DNA of 64,000 nucleotides, taken from JACKJK01 sp046159835 (GTDB lineage: Bacteria > Pseudomonadota > Alphaproteobacteria > Rhizobiales > Tepidamorphaceae). The notes beneath the pieces are model-generated. The model worked only from the letters and a program-made list of their open reading frames with translations, was not told the origin of the DNA and did not search any database. Each line of letters begins with the position of its first letter. Position 1 is the first letter of the stretch. Made by a program: the position numbers and the translations under genes. This document shows, piece after piece, positions 8,410 through 16,263 of the stretch. The DNA lies in contig NZ_JBJXCY010000002.1 in the NCBI RefSeq assembly GCF_046159835.1, positions 372,001 to 436,000 of the forward strand, read 5' to 3'.

Positions 8410-9077
8410 CGGCAGACCTTGCCAAGTCCGTCCTTGCCGTATCGGGCGAGGTCGAAATGGAAATGGTCGCGGTGGGCGGCATTGGTGTCCGGCCCCAGCG
8501 TCGTGGAGAAGTGGTTGCAGGCGTCGCCATAGACGGCGCGCAGGAACTCGCGCTCGCGCGAACCGCCTTTCCAGTCATTCTTCACGTTGATGCGCGTTCC
8601 ATCGGCAAGTCGGAAGCCGGAAATGTCGATGGCGTTTGCAAAGCCATGTTCGGACAGCTTGCCGCCACGCCGGTTGTTGCGCGGGCGGCAGGAATAGGTG
8701 CCGTAATTGTCAACGGCGACAACATCCTGCCCGAAGTAGCGGCGCGCCGCCGGCAGCACGCTCAGGCGCACCCAGTCGTCGATTGCCGGAACCATCGGGC
8801 AACGCACCAGTGCGGCAGGCTTCATCTCAACGATGCCGAACCCGGCATGGGTCACCTTCACCGGGCGGATAGAGCCGCACGACTTCGGCCCGTCGAGTTC
8901 CGGCTCCATGGTGCCGTAGGCCGTGGTGTAGGAAAGCCCCGCCCGCAGGCAGGCAAGCTCGGTGTCCTTGCGCCATGGCGCGTAGGTGTCCACGAAATGG
9001 ACCCCCGGCCCGGAACAGGCGGTGACCATCAGTGCGGTGAGCACGACGACGAACTTGCGGAGAACTGGCTGCATCAT
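8406..9077 (-). CDS. Extensin-like C-terminal domain lipoprotein
   Basis: A 223-residue protein beginning with a lipoprotein-type signal ending in the lipobox-like VTAC at about residue 21. The mature region carries the extensin-like C-terminal domain: GxCGSIRPV, SCRPRNNRRGGKLSEHG, ANAIDISGFRL and HRDHFHFDLA. The His and Asp residues in SEHGFANAID and HFHFD resemble the zinc site of D-Ala-D-Ala carboxypeptidase/VanY-fold peptidases, so a cell-wall role is likely; function is unproven in this family. Two ATGs (9077, 9074) are possible starts. Convergent with the cyclase gene, overlapping four bases. A CtrA-like site lies about 25 bases upstream. Confidence 0.85.
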   Translation of the reverse strand: MMQPVLRKFVVVLTALMVTACSGPGVHFVDTYAPWRKDTELACLRAGLSYTTAYGTMEPELDGPKSCGSIRPVKVTHAGFGIVEMKPAALVRCPMVPAIDDWVRLSVLPAARRYFGQDVVAVDNYGTYSCRPRNNRRGGKLSEHGFANAIDISGFRLADGTRINVKNDWKGGSREREFLRAVYGDACNHFSTTLGPDTNAAHRDHFHFDLARYGKDGLGKVCR

Positions 9078-9102
9078 GAAACCAGCATTTGTACCGGACG
9101 CA

Positions 9103-9118
9103 CTAACCGCGCGTTAAC
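9103..9118 (-). promoter_or_regulatory. Candidate CtrA box (one mismatch)
   Basis: Read on the minus strand this is TTAA-N7-TTAG, one base from the CtrA consensus TTAA-N7-TTAA; on the plus strand it ends in TTAAC. It lies 25-40 bases upstream of the extensin-like gene. Motif matching only. Confidence 0.3.
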
Positions 9119-9175
9119 GACGCTCCAGAGCGCGGCAACACCCGCAATCCGTCTTTCGACATGGTGAATGCGTGA

Positions 9176-10423
9176 TTAAGACCGGTCAAATTCCGGCAGG
9201 TCCTGCGGGCTGTCGCCCATCGTCTCGATGGTCGCGTATCCGCGTTCGCCCGGTGGCTCCTCGAACGGCGTCTCGATCTCGACGAAGGTGTCGGGATAGA
9301 AGCCGTTGAAACGGCTGCGCAGCGACAGCGAGTAAGCGCCGATATGGCCGATCTCGATCCAGTCGCCGGTGTCGATGGTGTCGGGCAGGTGGAAGGGGCG
9401 CGACAGGATATCGACGCTGTCGCAGGTCGCGCCGCAGACCCGGAATGGCACCAGTTCATCCTTGCCGTGGCGGCGCTTGCGCGCCGGGTCCGGAAGGAAC
9501 CGCGCCGGCAGCGTGATCTTGCCGGTCCACGAATCCGACAGCGACGACCAGATGCCGTCATTGATGTAGATGCGCCGCCCCTTGCGCAGCAGCACGCGCA
9601 CGATGACCGACAGGCAGCGCGCGACGATGACGCGACCGGGTTCTGCGATCAGCGGCACGTCGGAAAAGCCCGCCGCGTCCACAGCCTTCAGGATGCGCCG
9701 CATCATGGTCTCGATCTCGGGGATGGCCGAGCGGCGGTTGCCTTCGTCGCGATAGGGCGCGGGAAATCCACCGCCGATATCCAGCGCGGCCAGTTCGACG
9801 CCCGCATCCTTGCGCACCTGCGCCGCCACGCCCAGCGCGTCGCGGTAGCTCTCGATATCCGCCACCTGGCTGCCAACATGGAAGCACAGGCCTGTCTGGA
9901 AACCGATGTTGGAAATGCGCTGGACGAGTTCGGCGGCGTGGCCCGGTGCCGCGCCGAACTTCTTCGACAATTCGTAGGCCGCATGCCCCTTCGTTGCCAG
10001 CCGCACGAAGACGGTGATCGTCGCCGGGTCGATATCCAGCGCGCGCACGATCCGCAGGACCTTGGCAACCTCGTCTTCGTGATCGAGCGCAATGGCCCGG
10101 ATCCGGTAGTCCTCCAGCGCCAGCCGGATATCCGACTGCGCCTTGACCGGATGCATGTAGAGAAGCTCGGCGTCTCGCTTGGCCGTGCGGGCCGCGGCGA
10201 ACTCCGCGGGCGATGCCACGTCGAATGCCTCAATGCCGGCTTCCGCGAGGCAATCCAGCAGGAACTGCTCGCCATTGGTCTTCACGGCGTAGGCCGTGCG
10301 GCCCGGAAAGGCCTTCAGGAACCGCTGCGCATCCTGTTTCAGGACGGCGGGCCGGAACCCGTAGACGGGCACATCGGGCCGCAAATCGTCGACCGCGTCC
10401 CGAGCATTCGCATATCGCTGCAT
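9176..10423 (-). CDS. Type III PLP-dependent decarboxylase (ornithine/lysine decarboxylase family)
   Basis: A 415-residue enzyme of the alanine-racemase fold. The PLP lysine is in YAVKTNGEQ (about residue 48), followed by IKAQSDI-type, CFHVGSQV, LDIGGGFP and EPGRVIVA motifs. The C-terminal beta-domain has the CGATCDSVDIL segment containing the ornithine decarboxylase active-site cysteine, and the tail motif GAYSLSLRSRFNGFYPD. The expected reaction is decarboxylation of ornithine (or lysine) to putrescine (or cadaverine), the entry to polyamine synthesis. Length fits short bacterial/eukaryotic-like ODCs. It is monocistronic and divergent from the amidase gene across ~390 bases. Confidence 0.87.
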   Translation of the reverse strand: MQRYANARDAVDDLRPDVPVYGFRPAVLKQDAQRFLKAFPGRTAYAVKTNGEQFLLDCLAEAGIEAFDVASPAEFAAARTAKRDAELLYMHPVKAQSDIRLALEDYRIRAIALDHEDEVAKVLRIVRALDIDPATITVFVRLATKGHAAYELSKKFGAAPGHAAELVQRISNIGFQTGLCFHVGSQVADIESYRDALGVAAQVRKDAGVELAALDIGGGFPAPYRDEGNRRSAIPEIETMMRRILKAVDAAGFSDVPLIAEPGRVIVARCLSVIVRVLLRKGRRIYINDGIWSSLSDSWTGKITLPARFLPDPARKRRHGKDELVPFRVCGATCDSVDILSRPFHLPDTIDTGDWIEIGHIGAYSLSLRSRFNGFYPDTFVEIETPFEEPPGERGYATIETMGDSPQDLPEFDRS

Positions 10424-10812
10424 GAAGTGAGTCTATCCCGTGGCATGGGCCGCAATTCGATCGCGGCCATTCAGGCTTTCAGGCGGCCCGGCAATGGGTG
10501 ACGCCGAGCGCCCAATGTGGCGCCTCGTTCAGCGGACAAGGCTGGCAGCAAAGCCCGACCGGACCGTTTCCCGCTGCGCGCTTTTCTACGAAATGGTCTC
10601 CGGGATTGAAACAACAACCCCGCAAGAACCATACCCGCAGTTTGCGGACATTCGACATGTCAAATGATAAGACAGGAAAAGAATGATATATATGCACTTC
10701 ACTATGTTCTGACACTTCAGGGCACCGGGTCTATCGCCATGTCAAAACCCGTGACGTAATGCCCGCTGGAGTAAGATTTTGCGCACGGTAACGTCCGGTT
10801 GCGCCTGTATGC
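10424..10812. other. Long divergent intergenic region between decarboxylase and amidase
   Basis: No gene is supported in these ~390 bases. The stretch 10605-10725 is clearly more AT-rich than its surroundings. It holds a tight hairpin (CCGCA-gtt-TGCGG, 10635-10647) directly followed by an 18-base palindrome at 10649-10666. Promoters for both flanking genes should lie here, but no strong -35/-10 pair is obvious. Confidence 0.4.
10649..10666. promoter_or_regulatory. 18-base imperfect palindrome, operator candidate
   Basis: CATTCGACATGTCAAATG reads the same on both strands except for one symmetric pair (16 of 18 positions), centred on GACATGTC. It sits in the AT-rich part of the divergent region, about 150 bases before the amidase start. 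The symmetry suggests a dimeric repressor site. No regulator gene is adjacent. Confidence 0.4.
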
Positions 10813-12129
10813 ATGACCTCTGGCCCTCGCCCGGCCGCTTTGACGGAGACTGACTTGGTTACGACGACCGCACCTGATTCGCTCGCGGCCCCGATTTCCG
10901 GGCTGGAAAAGCTGGAAGCCATCAAGCTCGGTAACCAGTGTCCGCACGAGGCATTCGCCGAATTCGCCGAAAATCACGCGGCGAAGGAAGATGCACTCAA
11001 GTGCTTCGTGGAGGCGGACTTCAGAACCACCGGCCATCGCACCGACGGCCCATTGATGGGTCTGCCCGTCGGCATCAAGGACATCATCGACACAGCGGAC
11101 TTCCCGACCCGCCACGGCTCGCCGATCTACCAGGACAACCAGACACTGGCGGACGCCCCTTGCGTGACCATGACGCGCAATGCCGGCGGCGCTGTCGTCG
11201 GCAAGACGGTCACCACGGAATTCGCCTATTTCACGCCGCGCGGCACGAAAAACCCCTGGAACCAGGACTACTCGCCGGGTGGCTCCTCGTCGGGTTCCGC
11301 GGCCGGGGTTGCCTCCGGGATGCTGGCCTTCGCCATCGGCACGCAGACGGGAGGCTCGGTCGTGCGCCCGGCATCCTATTGCGGCATCAGCGGCTACAAG
11401 CCGACCTTCGGCCTCATCCCCTCTCACGGCGTGAAGCCGTTTTCGTCCTCGCTGGATACGGTCGGCGTCTTCGGCGCCACGGCGGCTGACTGTGCGTTCT
11501 TCGCCGGCCAGCTGTGCGGCCGCCCGCTCGACGTGCCATCGGAGGTGAAGCCGCCGGTCTACGGCGTCTGCCGAACCTCGCAATGGGAACATGCCTGTGC
11601 GGAGATGCAGGATGCCATCGACCTCGCGGTCGAGCGCGCCACTGCAGCCGGTGCGCGCGTCGTGGAACGCGACCTGCCGTCGATCTTTGCCCGCGCCGCG
11701 GATGCCCACGCCATCATCCAGAACTACGAGGCCGTTCGCCTGCTCGCTTGGGAGTGGATGAACCGCCGCGATGAGCTCAGCCCGAAGCTGGTGGAGACGC
11801 TCGAAGAGGGCGAAGGCATTTCCGCCGAGGGCTACGATGCCGCCCGCCGCGTGGCCAAAGCCGCACGGCTTGCGCTGATGACGGCTATGGCCGACATCGA
11901 CGTCCTGCTGACGCCCAGTGCGGCCAGCATCGCGCCGAAGGACCTCAACAGCACCGGTTCGCCCACGTTCAACAAGCTGTGGACGCTGATGGGCGTGCCC
12001 TGCGTGAATGTGCCGGGGATATTTTCCAGCGAAGCCTTGCCGCTCGGCGTGCAGGTTGTCGGACCCGCCTTGGGCGACCGCCAGACGCTTGCCGCCGCAC
12101 AGTTTTTGCAGAACGCGCTGGCCGCCTGA
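10813..12129 (+). CDS. Amidase signature family hydrolase
   Basis: A 438-residue enzyme with the amidase-signature Ser-cisSer-Lys triad: K89 in VGIKDIID, cis-Ser158 in PGGSSSGSAAG and nucleophile S182 in TQTGGSVVRP. The closest feel is to small amidases acting on free amides rather than GatA, because the C-terminal region is short and no gatB/gatC is near. Substrate unknown. The ATG at 10813 has no Shine-Dalgarno, whereas an in-frame TTG at 10855 has GGAG six bases before it. The real protein may therefore be 424 residues. Monocistronic; followed by the microprotein gene. Confidence 0.88.
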   Translation: MTSGPRPAALTETDLVTTTAPDSLAAPISGLEKLEAIKLGNQCPHEAFAEFAENHAAKEDALKCFVEADFRTTGHRTDGPLMGLPVGIKDIIDTADFPTRHGSPIYQDNQTLADAPCVTMTRNAGGAVVGKTVTTEFAYFTPRGTKNPWNQDYSPGGSSSGSAAGVASGMLAFAIGTQTGGSVVRPASYCGISGYKPTFGLIPSHGVKPFSSSLDTVGVFGATAADCAFFAGQLCGRPLDVPSEVKPPVYGVCRTSQWEHACAEMQDAIDLAVERATAAGARVVERDLPSIFARAADAHAIIQNYEAVRLLAWEWMNRRDELSPKLVETLEEGEGISAEGYDAARRVAKAARLALMTAMADIDVLLTPSAASIAPKDLNSTGSPTFNKLWTLMGVPCVNVPGIFSSEALPLGVQVVGPALGDRQTLAAAQFLQNALAA

Positions 12130-12284
12130 GCCGTCGAGCCTGCCCCTGCGTGCAGTCCACAGTTTGCTGCAGCGCAAGAACAAAACTTGTTGGGAAAGGC
12201 TTAACTCGCGGGTAAACTCGTTAATGCGCGCGACAAGAGTCCGGCCTTTAGAGCCGACCGGGGCTGCGCCCACAGGAGGCCCAT

Positions 12285-12368
12285 ATGAGAACCGGCAAGA
12301 CCCTGAACATGATGTTCCTGACCGCCGCGTTCGCGATTGTTGCAGCATTCGCGGTTGGCGCCTTGTAA
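12285..12368 (+). CDS. 27-residue membrane microprotein
   Basis: A short ORF with an ideal ribosome site: AGGAGG at 12274-12279 and ATG at 12285. The product begins MRTGKTLNMM, with Arg and Lys near the N-terminus, and continues as an uninterrupted hydrophobic run of Phe, Leu, Ala, Ile and Val to the stop (TAA 12366-12368). That is one transmembrane helix or a signal-like peptide. It lies alone between the amidase and metF stops. The optimal Shine-Dalgarno and membrane-helix composition argue against chance; translation is unproven. I recognise no homologue. Confidence 0.6.
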   Translation: MRTGKTLNMMFLTAAFAIVAAFAVGAL

Positions 12369-12620
12369 GCGCATCGCATGAACGGCATGTGACGCCCGGG
12401 GAGCGGCTCCGAGTGCCACGCGCCGATCTGCAACAGACCTCTTCATCTCCGCGGCCCTGCCGACGGAACACGATACCCTCATTTCCATCGACGGAACAGA
12501 CGAGCGCGAACAGCGCTGTGCGCTTCCGCTCGCGTCTCACGAATCACACAGGCGTCATGCACCCGCCGTTCTGACGTCATGTTCAGTCTCGTGAGGTCGT
12601 ATGAGCGCTCGGCGGACCTG
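12369..12620. other. Intergenic region downstream of the microprotein gene
   Basis: About 250 bases separate the microprotein stop from the convergent metF stop. I see no ORF with a ribosome site, no clear terminator with a T-tract and no repeat. Confidence 0.35.
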
Positions 12621-13541
12621 TCAGCCGTTGCCGGCGCTTGCGAGTTGTTCCCCGCCACCCTGCCCCGCCGACGCCGGCGGCGTGGTGACGCGGCTCGGCA
12701 GTCGACCCAGCATCCGGCAGCAGGCAATCGTCAGCGGTGCCTGGTTCAGCGTGTAGAAGTGGAACTCCTCGACACCGTTGGCCGACAAGTCGTCCACCTG
12801 TTCCGCCGCGACGGCTGCCGCCACGAGGCGGTGCATCTCCGACTTCGGGTCCAGCCCGTCGAACTTGTCGGCCACCCGTTGCGGGATCGTTGACTGGCAA
12901 CGCGCCGCGAACTTGGAAACCTGCGGAAACGCACCGATGGGCAACACGCCCGGCACGAGATTGATGTCGATGCCGCGCGCCGCGACACGGTCGCGGAAGC
13001 GGTAGAAATAGTCATTGTCGAAGAAGAACTGCGTGATGGCGCGATTCGCCCCGGCGTCGGCCTTGGCGGCCAGCACATCGAGATCGGTCTCGAAATCCGG
13101 CGAATGCGGGTGCTTCTCCGGGTAGGCCGAAACGGAGATATCAAATTCGCCGATCTCGCGAATGCCGCGGATGAGGTCCGCCGTCGAGCCGTAGCCCTCC
13201 GGATGCGGCACGTAGGCCTCTTCCGGCCCGCCGGGCATGTCACCGCGCAACGCAACGACGTGATGCACGTCGAGCTCGCGGTAGGCCTTCACCACCGCAT
13301 CGATTTCCGAACGCGGCGCCCCGACGCAGGTCAGGTGCCCGCCGGCGGTGAGCCGCGACTCGCCGGTCAGCCACTTCAACGTTTCCAGAGTCGCGGGCCG
13401 CGACGAGCCGCCCGCGCCATAGGTGACGGACACGAAGGCCGGGTTGTAGTCGGCCAGTTCCTTCATCGCCGGACGCAGCGTCTTCCACGCCTTGTCGTCA
13501 CGCGGGGGAAAAATCTCGAACGAAATGGATGACGCACTCAC
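12621..13541 (-). CDS. metF: Methylenetetrahydrofolate reductase
   Basis: A 306-residue flavoprotein that reduces 5,10-methylene-THF to 5-methyl-THF for methionine synthesis. Visible motifs are SFEIFPPRDD, FVSVTYGAGGSSR, HLTCVGA, ALRGDMPGG, GFDISVSAYPEKHP-like and QFFFDNDYF, matching the FAD-binding TIM barrel. The start is placed at GTG 13541 because it overlaps the upstream stop as GTGA and has GGAGAGG seven bases before it; the longer open frame to 13577 would overlap the upstream gene by 40 bases. The length is close to E. coli MetF (296). Translationally coupled to the ArsR-methyltransferase. Confidence 0.93.
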   Translation of the reverse strand: MSASSISFEIFPPRDDKAWKTLRPAMKELADYNPAFVSVTYGAGGSSRPATLETLKWLTGESRLTAGGHLTCVGAPRSEIDAVVKAYRELDVHHVVALRGDMPGGPEEAYVPHPEGYGSTADLIRGIREIGEFDISVSAYPEKHPHSPDFETDLDVLAAKADAGANRAITQFFFDNDYFYRFRDRVAARGIDINLVPGVLPIGAFPQVSKFAARCQSTIPQRVADKFDGLDPKSEMHRLVAAAVAAEQVDDLSANGVEEFHFYTLNQAPLTIACCRMLGRLPSRVTTPPASAGQGGGEQLASAGNG

Positions 13542-14575
13542 GGGCGAACCTCTCCGCCGGCCACCTGGCCGGTCCACAATCCAACGCTCAGCCTGCGGTC
13601 GGGCGAGCGCGCGGGCGCACCGATGGATACCGAGCCGGTCAGCTTGCCGCCGGCCTCCGAGATCCAGCCGGAAAGCTGCGCGGTCGAGAAACCGAGGCGG
13701 CGATGCGCCTGCTCGGTGCGCAGGAATTCCAGCTCGTGCGGTTTGAAATCCACGATCATCAGCATGCCGCCGGGCACGAGGATGTCTATCGCACCGCGAA
13801 TGGCGGCTGCCGGATCGTCCAGGAAATGTAGCACCTGGTGCATGACGACGAAATCCGCACCGCGCAATTCCGATCCAAGATCGAGCATGTCACCGCGCCG
13901 CACCTGCGCTGCCGAAAGGCCGGCCCGGTCCAGCCGGTTGCGTGCATAGGCCAGCATATCCGGCGACTGGTCGATGCCGATGGCGCGGCGGTACTTGCGT
14001 GAAAACAGCTCCAGCATCCGCGCGGTGCCGGTGCCAAGATCAACCATCAGGTCCATGCTCGCCGGCGCCAGCGCCAGCATCGCGGCCTCGATCTCTGCAT
14101 CGTCGGCATGCAGCGAACGGATCGAATCCCATTCGGCCGCGTGCTCTGCGAAATACTCCGCCGCCACCTGGCCGTTTGAAGAACGCACCGTGTCGAGACG
14201 CACGCGGTCCCGCGCGATGACAGGGTCGTTCGCATCGAGTCGGGAAACCAGCGAGCGCGCCAGCGAACCGCCCTGCCCGTCAGACAGCCGGAAAAACGCC
14301 CATGTACCTTCCCGGTGCCTTTCGATGAGACCGGCTTCCAGCAGCAGCTTGAGATGCCGGCTGATGCGCGGCTGGCTCTGGCTGAGAATGTCCGTCAGGT
14401 CCTTGACGCTGCGCTCGCCCGCTGCCAGCAACGACAGGATGCGCAGGCGCGTTTCCTCGCCCGCCGCCTTCAGCGTCTGGGTCAGGTTCGTCAGTGAACC
14501 GTCCTGCGCGATGAGCACGGTCGCGAGAACCGGCTCGTTCAGGGGCGCATCGGACAAGTCGTCGGCAAAAGCCAT
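13538..14575 (-). CDS. ArsR-type winged-helix regulator fused to a SAM-dependent methyltransferase
   Basis: A 345-residue fusion. Residues ~20-105 are an ArsR winged helix (TRLRILSLLAAGERSVKDL, then ILSQSQPRISRHLKLL); ~150-300 are a class I methyltransferase (MVDLGTGTARMLELF, GIDQSPDMLAYAR, ADFVVMHQVLHFL). Such fusions sit beside metF/metH in alphaproteobacteria and are thought to sense SAM or SAH; it may bind SAM without methylating. ATG 14575 is preferred over 14581 because GGAG lies seven bases before 14575 but only one base before 14581. A 20-base palindrome upstream suggests autoregulation of the operon. Confidence 0.88.
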   Translation of the reverse strand: MAFADDLSDAPLNEPVLATVLIAQDGSLTNLTQTLKAAGEETRLRILSLLAAGERSVKDLTDILSQSQPRISRHLKLLLEAGLIERHREGTWAFFRLSDGQGGSLARSLVSRLDANDPVIARDRVRLDTVRSSNGQVAAEYFAEHAAEWDSIRSLHADDAEIEAAMLALAPASMDLMVDLGTGTARMLELFSRKYRRAIGIDQSPDMLAYARNRLDRAGLSAAQVRRGDMLDLGSELRGADFVVMHQVLHFLDDPAAAIRGAIDILVPGGMLMIVDFKPHELEFLRTEQAHRRLGFSTAQLSGWISEAGGKLTGSVSIGAPARSPDRRLSVGLWTGQVAGGEVRP

Positions 14576-14602
14576 GGGCATGCTCCAGCATGGAATATGC
14601 CT

Positions 14603-14622
14603 ATATAAAGATATCGTTATGT
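14603..14622 (-). promoter_or_regulatory. Imperfect palindrome upstream of the ArsR-methyltransferase/metF operon
   Basis: ATATAAAGATATCGTTATGT (plus strand) is symmetric around GATATC, with 8 of 10 positions matching between arms. It lies 28-47 bases upstream of the ATG at 14575, inside an AT-rich pocket, where an ArsR-family dimer would be expected to bind its own promoter. The recognising protein is inferred from position. Confidence 0.55.
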
Positions 14623-14632
14623 TTAAATCAAG

Positions 14633-15280
14633 TTACCGTTTCGTCGGACGCTTGAAAGCCGCGCGCGCGGCCTCGCAATCATCGCGGACGCAGCATCCCT
14701 CGATGTGATCGTTGACCATCCCCATGGCCTGCATGAGGGCATACATGGTCGTCGGCCCCACGAACCGGAACCCGCGCTTTTTCAACGCCTTGCTCATGGC
14801 GACAGAGGCCGGGGCCGTCGGGTTCGCCATCAATGTCGCCTTGTCGACGCGCTTGGGGCGGTCCGCATCTGATGGTTCGTACTGCCACAGAAACGCGGCA
14901 AACGATCCGTACTCGTCGAGAACACCGCGCGCCACCTGCGCATTGTTGATCGCCGCTTCGATTTTGCCGCGATGGCGCACGATTCCCGCATCATCCAGCA
15001 GCCGCGCCATGTCTGTCTCATCAAACGCCGCAACCTTTGAGATGTCGAAGCCTGCGAAGGCCTTTCGGAAATTCTCGCGCTTGCGCAGGATTGTCAGCCA
15101 CGAAAGGCCGGACTGGAAACCTTCGAGACACATCTTCTCGAACAGCCGCGTGTCGTCACCGACCGGATAGCCCCACTCGCTGTCGTGGTAGGCGAGATAG
15201 TCCGGCAGGTTGCCGTGCCAGAAGCACCGCGCCTTGCCATCCGGGCCTTCGATCAGTCCCTCGTTCAGTCCGCTTCCCAC
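14633..15280 (-). CDS. tag: DNA-3-methyladenine glycosylase I
   Basis: A 215-residue base-excision repair enzyme that removes 3-methyladenine. Zinc-snap and active-site features seen are RCFWHG with the nearby aspartate/glutamate segment LAYHDSEWGYPV, LEGFQSGLSWLTILRKRE, GIVRHRGKIEAAI, ALKKRGFRFVGPTT and MVNDHIEGCCVR. All align well with E. coli Tag (187 residues). There is no ATG near the expected start; GTG 15280 is chosen because GAGGGG precedes it by eight bases. It then overlaps the 3' end of the upstream secreted-protein gene by 16 bases, so the three genes look like one transcript. Confidence 0.9.
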   Translation of the reverse strand: MGSGLNEGLIEGPDGKARCFWHGNLPDYLAYHDSEWGYPVGDDTRLFEKMCLEGFQSGLSWLTILRKRENFRKAFAGFDISKVAAFDETDMARLLDDAGIVRHRGKIEAAINNAQVARGVLDEYGSFAAFLWQYEPSDADRPKRVDKATLMANPTAPASVAMSKALKKRGFRFVGPTTMYALMQAMGMVNDHIEGCCVRDDCEAARAAFKRPTKR

Positions 15281-15762
15281 GGCAATTTCCCCTCGCCCGC
15301 TTTCAGGCTGCACCGGCTCATCGGCACGATCCGTACCCGGTAGGTATCCTTGTAGGCCGTCGACTTCCAGATCATCGACAGTTGGTCCCCGTCAAGCGTG
15401 ATGCGGATCGTGTACTGGCGCGCCCAGTCCGGATTGGGTCCGGACGTGCAGTTTGCAAGGTATTCGCCTTGTCTCGTCCGCAGGTCGAGTGGCTCGATAT
15501 CGATCAGCTTGCAGGATTCGCTGCCATGGTGGATCCAGCCCGTCTCGAAATAGTACGGGTTTGGTACCCGGTTGCGAGGTGGCTCGCTCAAGCTGTTCAG
15601 ATACGGGCCGATGCAAGCGTGATCACTGCCCCACGCAACCGTTCCAGGCCTCACGTAGATGTCGCGCAGCTGGAAGCGACCGTTCAGATCGGTTTGCGCA
15701 GCGGATGGCGTCGCCGTCATGACGGCCAAGAGAACTGAAAGAGCGCTGCGCACCAACTTCAT
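15265..15762 (-). CDS. Secreted protein of unknown function, paralogue of its upstream neighbour
   Basis: A 165-residue protein starting at ATG 15762, where ATGA overlaps the previous stop. A signal peptide of ~22 residues ends in SAAQ. The mature protein has several cysteines (HACIGP, SCKLID, ANCTSG, SRCSLK). The last ~45 residues, with L/M-W and RIVPMSRC, match the end of the upstream protein (LTMLW, RIGPLRRC), so the two are diverged duplicates. I recognise no family. Its stop lies inside the start region of tag. Confidence 0.7.
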   Translation of the reverse strand: MKLVRSALSVLLAVMTATPSAAQTDLNGRFQLRDIYVRPGTVAWGSDHACIGPYLNSLSEPPRNRVPNPYYFETGWIHHGSESCKLIDIEPLDLRTRQGEYLANCTSGPNPDWARQYTIRITLDGDQLSMIWKSTAYKDTYRVRIVPMSRCSLKAGEGKLPWEAD

Positions 15763-16196
15763 GGACGCGTCCCCTGCAGCAAGCATCGCCGCAGCGGCCC
15801 GATCCTGACGGGCTTGCTGTCACCGCCTTCTGCGAGCGGTGTCCACAACATGGTTAGCTCGCGCTCGGCTTCGCTCAGGACGAGGCTGAGCCGCCGCGGC
15901 GCGCCTTCCTCGTCCCGACCGCAGACCGCGTCGTAGGTGCCAGAAAGGCTATCCCCACGATCAGCGCGCGTCAGATGACACAGAGCCCCCTCGGGCGACC
16001 ACAGGACATGGGCGTCAATATAGAACGGCCACGGCACATATCGGCGCGGCAGGTAGTCCGGATCGCCGACATATATGCAGCTGTACTGCTCACCCCACCA
16101 GGCCGCATAGGCCGGGGTCGCGCCTAAAAGCACGCAAAGAAGGGCGAACGCGAGACGCGCAGATCGGCCTGCCTGAACTGAAAACCGCGCAACCAT
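15759..16196 (-). CDS. Secreted protein of unknown function, first of a paralogous pair
   Basis: A 145-residue protein from ATG 16196; a GTG nine bases further upstream is also in frame, and neither has a clear ribosome site. The signal peptide ends near PAYAAWW. The mature protein has cysteines in YSCIYVG, GALCHLT, AVCGRD and RRCLLQ, at positions comparable to those of the next gene. Its C-terminal strand pattern (SLVLSEAERELTMLW) is shared with that gene. It appears to head a three-gene unit with the paralogue and tag. Confidence 0.65.
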   Translation of the reverse strand: MVARFSVQAGRSARLAFALLCVLLGATPAYAAWWGEQYSCIYVGDPDYLPRRYVPWPFYIDAHVLWSPEGALCHLTRADRGDSLSGTYDAVCGRDEEGAPRRLSLVLSEAERELTMLWTPLAEGGDSKPVRIGPLRRCLLQGTRP

Positions 16197-16263
16197 GCAC
16201 GGCACAAGATCAGCTCAATCCGGCGTCAGCATGGCCTCGGCGGGGCAAGACTCCGGCGCGATA

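Noticed and set aside
10717..12540. 607-residue open frame antisense to the amidase
   Set aside because: It is a GC-codon-bias shadow; the plus strand carries the full amidase triad, and the antisense product has no recognisable motifs.
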